DNA of 22,059 nucleotides, taken from Tubiluchus corallicola (Eukaryota; Priapulida; Priapulimorpha; Priapulimorphida; Tubiluchidae). The notes below the pieces were generated by a model. The model did no database searches. It was not told where the DNA came from and was given only the letters and a program-made list of their open reading frames with translations. Location of the stretch: assembly GCA_030141605.1 (NCBI GenBank), contig JAQGDQ010001893.1, positions 1-22,059 on the forward strand, read 5' to 3'. Each line of letters starts with the position of its first letter. Positions within the stretch are counted from its first letter, which is position 1. Below are positions 9,496 through 16,828 of the stretch, one piece after another. Both the position numbers and the translations under genes were made by a program.

Positions 9496-10028
9496 TATAT
9501 ATTTCCACAGATCCTACAACGATATCGTTAAAATGAATAGCATCACTTTTTTAGTTATTTAAGAAAAGATATTATTTGTTTTCCACTACTAAGAAGGAGT
9601 CTTCCGACACCCTACCAGAGAGGTAAAGAGTTGGTGGCAAATTTGCTAATCATATGATAACACTGTAGCTCTACTCCTCATTCATTCCATCATTGGTTGT
9701 TCTAGATGTAAAGGTAGACTTTATGCACCATTACTGATTGTTGTAGATGTACAGGCAAGTTATGTAATTATGACTTTGTTACTAACATCTAAACAGATGT
9801 GACTGACTAGGCGACAATATGGTCTTTCGTCACTCTGGTCATATTTATCTGTGTAATATGCAATAACATCATAACTACTGACTGTATTAAGTTTTTGAAG
9901 CTAAATGAATTTACTATTAATCAAAATATGGAGCATAAAATTAAAAAAATACGAAAGCCACATTGTGAAAAACAAACGAAGCAAAATGCTAAAATAGTAA
10001 ACTTACAGATCCTGTAATATAATACCTA
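9496..10028 (-). promoter_or_regulatory. SEPSECS 5' UTR and presumed promoter region
   Basis: AT-rich sequence upstream of the SEPSECS start. A perfect 12-bp palindrome, AACGATATCGTT, lies at 9518-9529, about 23 bp upstream of the ATG. I see no TATA box at a usable distance and no CpG island. I recognise no other gene in this stretch. Confidence 0.4.
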
Positions 10029-10211
10029 ATGACAGAAAAAATAAAGTTACTTGCACCAACGCAATTCACTTTGCGACGAATGCCTGTGGGTGGCAATAAG
10101 AGAAACCTTCGCAACAAACGTAAACAGCGCTCTAAACGTGCAGCCACAAGGACCAGTTCTATTGACCCTGGAATTTCTGCACTGGATCTTGTAGCTGGTA
10201 GTTACCACTAG
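10029..10211 (+). CDS. Possible small basic protein, 60 aa, unknown
   Basis: The open frame starts MTEKIKLLAPTQF and ends SALDLVAGSYH. A strongly basic middle (residues about 24-41, including KRNLRNKRKQRSKRAATR) resembles a nuclear localisation or RNA-binding patch. An in-frame TAA lies three codons before the ATG. The frame is clearly richer in G+C than its AT-rich surroundings, which fits coding or a conserved exon. It is divergent from SEPSECS exon 1, about 530 bp away. A TTACAG acceptor-like site about 20 bp upstream means it could instead be part of an exon. I do not recognise a family. Confidence 0.3.
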   Translation: MTEKIKLLAPTQFTLRRMPVGGNKRNLRNKRKQRSKRAATRTSSIDPGISALDLVAGSYH

Positions 10212-10649
10212 TACACTACAAAGACCAATCAATACACTAATTTTACCAACAAATTAACCGTTGCTATGACCGCGAAGAAAGTTAAACTTCTCTGATTGAA
10301 ATATCGATGACTAATGTGTACCCACTGGAGATGTGTGATTGTTAATCACTATGTGGTGCTAGTGAAGAGGCAAGTATAGACTTGAAAATTTAATTTGACA
10401 GGTCCGTTTAATAAACATTTACGCATGTTATTTAACCAACCATACGATTGCTCTGGTAGAAGTATGTGTGTGGAACTTTGTATACCATTATTTTGACGTA
10501 TTCTTGCGACTAGTCTCGTAAATAATGACAGTTTTTTATTTTATTCAAATTATGTGACAAATGGTTAAATCTAATTCTTGTGTTACCAGCTGTAAGGAGC
10601 AATGCTTGATTATAAAGGTTTACTTACTCACTTACTTACTGATAACCCC
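10212..10649. other. Intergenic AT-rich stretch with a short TTAC repeat
   Basis: No coding signal is seen. A TTAC-type tetranucleotide run (TTTACTTACTCACTTACTTA) lies at about 10619-10638, next to the 29-bp minisatellite. Confidence 0.6.
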
Positions 10650-12035
10650 AGAGATACAACCAAGATGAGGCATGTTCCATAGGTACAACCAGCATGAGGC
10701 ATGTTCCATAGGTACAACCAGCATGAGGCATGTTCCACAGGTACAACCAGCATGAAGCATGTTCCACAGGTACACCCAGCATGAGGCATGTTCCACAGGT
10801 ACAACCAGCATGAGGCATGTCCCGTAGGTACAACCAGCATGAGGCATGTTCCACAGGTACAACCAGCATGAGGCATGTTCCACAGGTTCAACCACCATGA
10901 GGCATGGTCCGTAGGTACAACCAGCATGAGGCATGTTCCACAGGTACACCCAGCATGAGGCATGTTCCACAGGTACACCCAGCATGAGGCATGTTCCACA
11001 GGTTCAACCAGCATGAGGCATGTTCCATAGGTACAACCAGCATGAGGCATGTTCCACAGGTACACCCAGCATGAAGCATGTTCCACAGGTACACCCAGCA
11101 TGAGGCATGTTCCATAGGTACAACCAGCATGAGGCATGTTCCGTAGGTACAACCAGCATGAGGCATGTCCTGAAAGTACAACCAGCATGAGGCATGTAAC
11201 ACAGGTACAACCAGCATGAGGCATGTCCCGAAAGTACAACCAGCATGAGGCATATTCCATAGGTACAACCAACATGAGGCATGTCCCGTCGGTACAACCA
11301 GCATGAGGCATGTTCCATAGGTACAACCAGCATGAGGCATGTTCCATAGGTACAACCAGCATGAGGCACAATCCATATGTACAGCCAGTGAGGCATGTTC
11401 CGAAAGTACAACCAGCATGAGGCATGTCCCGTAGGTACAACCAGCATGAGGCACAATCCGTATGTACAACCAGCATGAGGCATGTTCCACAGGTACAACC
11501 AGCATGAGGCATGTCCCGTAGGTACAACCAGCATGAGGCATGTTCCACAGGTACAACCAGCATGAGGCATGTTCCGTAGGTACAACCAGCATGAGGCATG
11601 TTTCACAGGTACAACCAGCATGAGGCATGTCCCGTAGGTACAACCAGTATGAGGCATGTCCCATAGGTACAACCAGCATGAGGCATGTTCCATAGGTACA
11701 ACCAGTATGAGGCATGTCCCGTAGGTACAACCAGCATGAGGCATGTTCCACAGGTACAACCAGCATGAGGCATGTTCCACAGGTACAACCAGCATGAGGC
11801 ATGTTCCACAGGTACAACCAGCATGAGGCATGTTCCACAGGTTCAACCAGTATGAGGCATGTCCTGTAGGTACAACCAGCATGAGGCACAATCCGTATGT
11901 ACAACCAGCATGAGGCATGTTCCACAGGTACAACCAGCATGAGGCATGTTTTGTAGGTACAACCAGCATGAGGCATGTTTTGTAGGTACAACCAGCATGA
12001 GGCATGTTTTGTAGGTACAACCAGCATGAGGCATA
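10650..12035. repeat. 29-bp minisatellite, about 47 copies
   Basis: The plus-strand unit is GTACAACCAGCATGAGGCAT followed by GTTCCACAG. Common variants end GTTCCATAG, GTCCCGTAG, GTTTTGTAG or GTCCTGAAA; a rarer subtype has GAGGCACAATCCGTAT. The period is 29 throughout, apart from a short unit near 11390. The minus strand of the unit has no stop in any frame and 29 is not a multiple of three, so all three minus frames stay open for about 1 kb. I treat those frames as artefacts. Confidence 0.97.
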
Positions 12036-12067
12036 TGTATATATTATTATAGTGATGGTAAAAACAC

Positions 12068-12110
12068 CTGCTCGTTTGCCTGCTGAATCGACGAGGCCAC
12101 TCCATATCAG
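12068..12110 (-). other. Exon-like island next to the 29-bp array (weak)
   Basis: On the minus strand, GTAG|CTGATATGG opens a 43-nt segment translating as LIWSGLVDSAGKRA and ending GAGCAG|GTGTTTTT. It is richer in G+C than its surroundings and has acceptor and donor dinucleotides. The donor lies about 30 bp from the edge of the 29-bp array, an arrangement like the two array-filled introns elsewhere in the window. There is no recognised homology, and I could not place a partner exon on the other side. Confidence 0.15.
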
Positions 12111-12338
12111 CTACTTGTTGTTGCTATGCATTGCTCATATGCAATGTCTTCGTAATGGATCGAACCATCACAATGTGGGGGTGGGTGGAAAATAAATGGC
12201 ATTTTGCCGTGGTAACAATATCAATGACTTGTTGCTACGAAACTTTTAATACGTATAACAACAAGATGAAAGTAGCCAGGTGATTATTATGACCTCTGTA
12301 CAAACTAAAAGTGAAAAGTACAGTGCTGCCATGAGGGA

Positions 12339-12692
12339 CCCTGGCGGTCAATAATTTTGTGAACAATTATTACACAAACCTTTCAGAAGCGCGAAACTGG
12401 GTGTCACAGATCATCAAAAATACAGAAAAAATAACGAATTTGGTTCAGAATTTCTACCAAGAATAAACACATTGCCATTAATTTCACTCATGTTAAAGTG
12501 TAACATGTAACATTTAAACTGGTTGTTTTACGTAAATTTTACCTGTACAATAACCATATTTCTCTTTTTAGCTGTAAATTTCAGTTGATTTTGCAGATTT
12601 TGTTTTTATTATTATGATGCCCCTGGCGGTTGTGTGAAGACTATTTATTTTACATACATTTACTACTACTAACACTACTACTACTACTACTG

Positions 12693-12749
<57 letters not shown>

Positions 12750-12777
12750 ACACTACTACTACTACTACTACTACTAA

Positions 12778-12808
<31 letters not shown>

Positions 12809-12809
12809 G

Positions 12810-12858
<49 letters not shown>

Positions 12859-12957
12859 CACCACTACTACTACTACTACCACTACCACTACACAAGCGTG
12901 AAACTGGGTGTCATAGATCAACAAAAATACAGGAAAATAACGAATTAGGTTCAGAAT
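12339..12957. repeat. Two copies of a dispersed sequence, one carrying the TAC expansion
   Basis: CCCTGGCGGT occurs at 12339 and 12621. AAGCG[C/T]GAAACTGGGTGTCA and the following 45 bp or so occur at 12387-12451 and 12894-12957, differing at few positions. The first copy spans about 112 bp between start and end markers. The second spans about 337 bp because the TAC microsatellite lies inside it. This looks like a repeated element or local duplication in which one copy gained a microsatellite. Confidence 0.8.
12661..12890. repeat. TAC/GTA trinucleotide microsatellite
   Basis: About 75 TAC units with sparse AAC, TGC and CAC interruptions, including a run of CACCAC near 12847-12862. Long poly-Leu, poly-Val and poly-Ser frames on either strand are repeat artefacts. 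Confidence 0.97.
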
Positions 12958-12999
12958 ATGTAAAAAACTCTTGAAGACTTCTCAACAATTAGGTGAATG

Positions 13000-13294
13000 G
13001 CAGAACATATAATTAAACATCACAATTCGAACTGAAACAGTTTCAAATTCATGAAATTCAAACAGCAAAATACTAATGAAGGCACGTCATGATCTTACCA
13101 TTGAAATCTTAAATGTCAATCCAAGTCAATAACTTATCAACCTATAGTACAACTAAGTACCCTTACAAATGTCAGAATTGACTGCTCACTCTATCTGACA
13201 GGAAACTGCCAGGAATAACAGGAGGAATAGCAATTGAAGCTCTTCCGATTAATCCAAGATTGGTAGGTTCAAGCCAAGCTGGTTCTGCTGACAT
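13000..13294. other. 3' flank of the membrane-protein gene
   Basis: AT-rich sequence without an open frame. An AATAAA hexamer on the minus strand (13299-13294) overlaps the TAA stop codon of the adjacent gene. I see no other canonical polyadenylation hexamer between about 12960 and the stop codon. Confidence 0.4.
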
Positions 13295-14374
13295 TTATTC
13301 CCATTCCTCATCATCAGCAAATTTAATGTTTTCTCTATCTGTGCTACCATCTAGTGCATCTTCTAGTAATATGCTAGGTCTTGCTTTAGTCTCAGGAGGT
13401 ACTGCCACAGTACCGCCTTTGCTGCGTGCATATATGATGCTACCCTTCTTCGTAGGTACCGGCACTTGTGGGAGGAGGTCCGGACGAAAGCTGGACATAT
13501 ACGGCTGTTCGTCGTCCGTCGTCTTGTTCGGGTGAGAATTTTGTTTTACTTCAGGGTTTCTGTTAGGATCAATCAAATGGCTGACAGCATATGCTGACTC
13601 CCCGTCGTCCCTTCTGTACAGCTTGCTGGCCGGAGCAGGCAATGACGGCGGAGTCAGAAGTTCTGGTGGCGGAGGCGGAAGATCCGCATCATCTCCAAAG
13701 TCTGGAGGTGGCGGAAGTTCAGGCTCCGCGTATTTGTTATTGCCGGGAGAGGAAGGTTCAGCATAGATCTGAACGCCTGAATTATGTTTACGTTCGTGAG
13801 TGGGATCCACCATTGGAACATTCTCTTTTGGCTCGCGTGGTACATTCTTGCGTTCGTAACTTCTAATTTCCTGTAGCTCCTTCTGCGGTGCCGCGGACCA
13901 CATGTCAGAAATGTCGTCCGGCTTTCTTGGCTTTTTTCTTTTTGTCGTTTGTCTCCAGTAGCAGTAGCCACCAACCATCAGCAGTAAGACAACAACAAGT
14001 ATGACCAACACAATCCATCCCTTTCGAGCTTTCTCCGGCACGCAAGCGCCATCTTCTGGTACCAAGCCATGTCCGCATGCAAGACAAATTACAAATATTT
14101 CTTGTGTAACATTGTTAGAACAGTCTATCTGAGAGCCACTTCTTGTCCTACATTGAGGCACATTGTCTTCAGGGCATTCACTGATGGACTCGCACACAAG
14201 AACGTCCTTAAGACAATCGCAACATCTACTGCTGTCGTACTTGCTGCAATTCGTTCCAATAGACGAAGGCACATCTGTACACGGATCTGGCTGTACAGTG
14301 ACTGTTGCTGTAACAACGCAGACGCCAAGCAACACAATGCAACAGAGATTACGCGTGCACGAATATAACATCAT
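13295..14374 (-). CDS. Single-exon type I membrane protein, Cys-rich ectodomain and Tyr/Pro signalling tail, 359 aa
   Basis: An intact intronless frame. An in-frame TAG lies six codons upstream (14393-14395), and translation starts at a tandem ATG ATG. Residues 1 to about 23 form a signal peptide. The ectodomain (about 24-119) has 12 cysteines (32, 43, 51, 52, 54, 61, 67, 75, 85, 97, 100, 111) and N-glycosylation sequons at Asn42 and Asn88. A membrane span (120-140) is followed by the basic stop-transfer KRKKPRK. The 219-residue tail holds YAEP twice (Tyr204, Tyr215), YAVS (262) and YARS (315). It also has two acidic-flanked proline motifs, ELPPPPDF (219-226) and DLPPPPPEL (231-239). YxxP motifs suit SH2 adaptors such as Crk, and LPPPP suits EVH1 domains. 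The even cysteine count suggests six disulphides, but I recognise no defined TNFR or EGF module. It is likely a cell-surface receptor with unknown ligand. Confidence 0.88.
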   Translation of the reverse strand: MMLYSCTRNLCCIVLLGVCVVTATVTVQPDPCTDVPSSIGTNCSKYDSSRCCDCLKDVLVCESISECPEDNVPQCRTRSGSQIDCSNNVTQEIFVICLACGHGLVPEDGACVPEKARKGWIVLVILVVVLLLMVGGYCYWRQTTKRKKPRKPDDISDMWSAAPQKELQEIRSYERKNVPREPKENVPMVDPTHERKHNSGVQIYAEPSSPGNNKYAEPELPPPPDFGDDADLPPPPPELLTPPSLPAPASKLYRRDDGESAYAVSHLIDPNRNPEVKQNSHPNKTTDDEQPYMSSFRPDLLPQVPVPTKKGSIIYARSKGGTVAVPPETKARPSILLEDALDGSTDRENIKFADDEEWE

Positions 14375-14395
14375 GAAAAGTCTGTCGAAATTCTA

Positions 14396-14828
14396 CGATA
14401 GTACAGTAGCATTCTAAATGCGAAGAGTTAGTGTAAATCTTAGTGTGAATTCACAAAGTTTGCATACAATGCTGAAAGCTTTACATTCTAACGCGATGAT
14501 ACGTGTGCACGAGTGTAGTATGTATACATTCTACCGTGCGGACTTTGACCACTGTAATTTATCGTATGGTAAATACATATGAGCAAAGCCTAGGAATGGG
14601 TACTAAACAAGTGGACGTTTATCAAACAGTGTGTTTTGTTGTTCATTATTGCGGGTACCCGGTAGTTAGACCCTAATAACCTTGCGCCCAGTGGAGAATT
14701 GCTTGCAAGCACAAACACACCGATGAAAAGATAATTATTACGTTGATGAAAGAGCGGGTTCAGAGAGGCGTAATTACAATTAACCATGGAAACGTTATTA
14801 TAAGTGTGGACAGCCTATGAAATGCCAA
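14396..14828. other. Upstream region of the membrane-protein gene
   Basis: Unique sequence without a recognised motif array. I see no convincing TATA box within 100 bp of the minus-strand start. No other gene is seen. Confidence 0.4.
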
Positions 14829-15402
14829 TATATATATATATAAATTCTTTATTTGTCATTAAAATGGTTCACTCATTATAATAAAATTGAGTAAGCCTCA
14901 GCGTAATGTTAAAATAACAACACTGTTCAAGACAAATGCGTCCAGTGCATACTAAAAAAAAACTAAAGTGCAAAACTAAGGCCTAATTATATACAATAAA
15001 TGAACATATTTACAAACACCATATTAAAATATTTTTACAAAACAATATTACAAAAGTACATTAAATTTTGCATGACATATTTTACACTATATATACATTT
15101 GACATGACACAATTAACAGAAACGTGCTTTACATTACATAAATTTCACTCATTACATTTACACTATTTATACATTTGACATTACAAAACTAACATAACAC
15201 GTATTACATTACATAATTTTTTTAAAAAAATTCATTTTTAATCGTTTTATGGAGTCAGGGGCGGGGGTAGATGAAAGTTGAGTCTGTGTAATTAGTATCA
15301 GATGCACAATGTGGAAGTTGAAACCTGTTATACTGATATTCTTTTAATTTCTTTTTAAAGTGGTGGAGAGATTCTATTTGTTTTATTTCACTGGGTAGTT
15401 AA
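14829..15402 (-). mobile_element. 5'-truncated LINE (CR1/L2/Jockey-like) 3' end
   Basis: On the minus strand, 15398-15255 encodes the end of a reverse-transcriptase ORF. It starts LPSEIKQIESLHHFKKKLKE, continues YQYNRFQLPHC and stops at TGA (15257-15255). The LP.EI....SL..FKK.LK pattern is the typical C-terminus of CR1/L2/Jockey-type ORF2. The codon before LP is a stop, so the fragment is decayed or begins here. A 3' UTR of about 420 bp follows, containing a degenerate duplication (about 15070-15215). It ends with AATAAAG and a TA-rich tail (14829-14841), as expected for a retrotransposed 3' end. Confidence 0.75.
15070..15215. repeat. Degenerate two-copy tandem repeat in the LINE 3' region
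   Basis: TACACTATATATACATTTGA followed by CAT, and TACACTATTTATACATTTGA followed by CAT, lie about 75-80 bp apart. Each is followed by a diverged TTACATTACATAA segment. Confidence 0.6.
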
Positions 15403-15408
15403 AGCCGG

Positions 15409-15898
15409 TTAAAGCATACACATTTCACCTGCTAACATCTTCTAAAGTATGCATCAAGTTAATCAAGTTATCTTAATTTTACATACTATTAACAAATAAT
15501 AGTCTTTCTATTTTTTATATCATCCCATATATAAGCTTCATTCATTACATCATTCCATTTTAAGCACTAATGTTTTTTTTATTTTTATGATACGATTCAC
15601 TTTAAATTTTCAGATTATTTTCATTACTTTTTTTTCTTTCACTGTGTGGGACACTCTAACAAGCCCTGCTTTTGAATGCCCGCAACACATTTACCTTCGT
15701 ATATAGGTGAACAGTGTTTGAGGCTTTTCCTGTGCAGAAACAATAAAAATTTATTTGTGTTATGTTCATTGTAGGCCCTTTCACTAGATATTGTACATGA
15801 AACTATTGTAAATGTGTAATGTGAAATAAATGACTTATGACTTATGCATGTAAGTCGAAGTTCCTTAGACGGCTTATAAAAAGTAAACAATTTACGTT
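15409..15898. repeat. Dispersed sequence, copy A, split by an insertion
   Basis: Left half 15409-15454 (TTAAAGCATACACATTTCAC to TATGCAT) and right half 15843 to about 15893 (TATGCATGTAAG to AAACAATTTAC) are contiguous in copy B at 16641-16734. The 388 bp between is the inserted element described separately. Confidence 0.85.
15455..15842 (+). mobile_element. LINE-like 3' fragment inserted with TATGCAT target duplication
   Basis: The insert is 388 bp, flanked by TATGCAT at 15448-15454 and 15843-15849. The second copy of the interrupted sequence (16641-16734) shows the empty site with a single TGTGCAT. The insert ends with AATAAA and a short ATGACTT repeat, the tail typical of non-LTR retrotransposons. 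It is AT-rich, with no usable reading frame in the retained part. Class assignment rests on the tail and target duplication only. Confidence 0.75.
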
Positions 15899-16147
15899 AT
15901 TTGTAAATTACATAGGCTACAAATACAATTAAAGTAAACAATTTAATACATACATACGCACATAAGCATCACGTAAAACATGCAATACATATTCAAAAAG
16001 TTACACTCATAAAAAGCAACATAATTATGAGGGTCTGTGTGGAGGAGACACAAAGAGGAATTGTTTCTTACCTGTAATCACCAAGAACTTATGTAGATGG
16101 ACATAATTTAATCGGCGTTTGAAAAGGTTTCCATTTTCAAACTTTAA

Positions 16148-16595
16148 CCCTTTCAGTCCCAAATTATTTTTTTAATAAGAATTTTTTTTTGATTTGGTAC
16201 TTTTGTTCAGTATGTCCATCTTGTTTACACATAATAATTATTTTTTTCTACCTGTGCCCGCCTGCTAAATATAGCCTGTATCCCACGGGATACATTGGGA
16301 TTCAATGGAAGCATAAAATGTGCTTCATTTTGCAACTGCTGATAGTTTTTTAAAGTATTTAAGACATTTAGTATGCATGCTATGCTGATCTGTACAAAGT
16401 CGTCTCTAAAGTACTGTACCTTGAGCAGTTTTTTATGTTATGTAGATTTTCTAGTTTGCCATTTTATCACCATTTTTAGTCTATTGTTATTGGCTTAAAA
16501 CAAAATAACTATTAACAGATCAAATAACTGTCAGTTTTAAAATTTTATTAATTTAAAGGCAGAAAATGTTCTTGTATCCCACGGGTATGAAAGGG
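16148..16595. mobile_element. piggyBac-type MITE, 448 bp
   Basis: TTAA target duplications lie at 16144-16147 and 16596-16599. Terminal inverted repeats read CCCTTTCAGTCCC at the left and, reversed, CCCTTTCATACCC at the right, 11 of 13 identical. TATCCCACGGGATA lies internally at about 16280-16293, and TATCCCACGGGTA is repeated next to the right end. There is no transposase frame. TTAA plus CCC-start terminal repeats is the piggyBac signature. Confidence 0.8.
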
Positions 16596-16640
16596 TTAAC
16601 CAGTGGTGTATCATTTACAATTTATAATGCCAAAATGCAG

Positions 16641-16734
16641 TTAAACATACGCACTTCACCAGCTAACATGTTCTAAAGTGTGCATGTAAGATTAGGTTCC
16701 TTAGACGGCTTATAAAAAGTAAACAATTTACATT
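16641..16734. repeat. Dispersed sequence, copy B (uninterrupted)
   Basis: Matches copy A halves at 15409-15454 and 15843-15893. Shared blocks include TTCCTTAGACGGCTTATAAA followed by AAGTAAACAATTTAC. It provides the pre-insertion state for the 15455-15842 element. Confidence 0.85.
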
Positions 16735-16743
16735 GTTTTTTAC

Positions 16744-16828
16744 CATTAAAGCAAGCGTACGAGCAACCCCAGAAGAAATTTATGCTTCTTACGTCTTCCG
16801 GTTCTGCAATGATATCGTCGAATCCAAC
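16744..16828 (-). CDS. Caveolin-like exon with the FDDIIAEPE signature
   Basis: The reverse strand reads GTGTTCCAG|GTTGGATTC..., translating as VGFDDIIAEPEDVRSINFFW then GCSYACFN, ending AATG|GTAAAA. Length is 85 nt, 28 codons plus one base. F[ED]D[VI]IAEPE followed by S..F..CS...F is the caveolin family signature at the start of the scaffolding region. As I recall the vertebrate gene, its last exon also starts just before this signature. Caveolins are membrane scaffolds of caveolae and related domains. Exons for the hydrophobic hairpin and C-terminus were sought on the minus strand down to 12.1 kb and not found, so the gene may have long introns, be a pseudogene, or be partial. The intron before it is filled by the 53-bp repeat. 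Confidence 0.65.

Noticed and set aside
10628-12105. Three long overlapping minus-strand frames (up to 405 codons)
   Set aside because: They are the same stop-free 29-bp repeat read in all three frames. No promoter, splice signal or unique domain supports a protein.
12568-12974. Poly-Val, poly-Leu and poly-Ser frames
   Set aside because: Translation of the TAC microsatellite in different frames.
14590-14787. 65-codon minus-strand frame upstream of the membrane-protein gene
   Set aside because: No signal peptide, domain or base-composition change. Consistent with a chance frame.
16072-16147. Exon-like minus-strand segment ending TTACAG|GTAAG with an open frame (LFKRRLNYVHLHKF)
   Set aside because: It abuts the piggyBac-type MITE, shows no caveolin hairpin features and has no recognised homology. 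The donor-like site alone is not enough.
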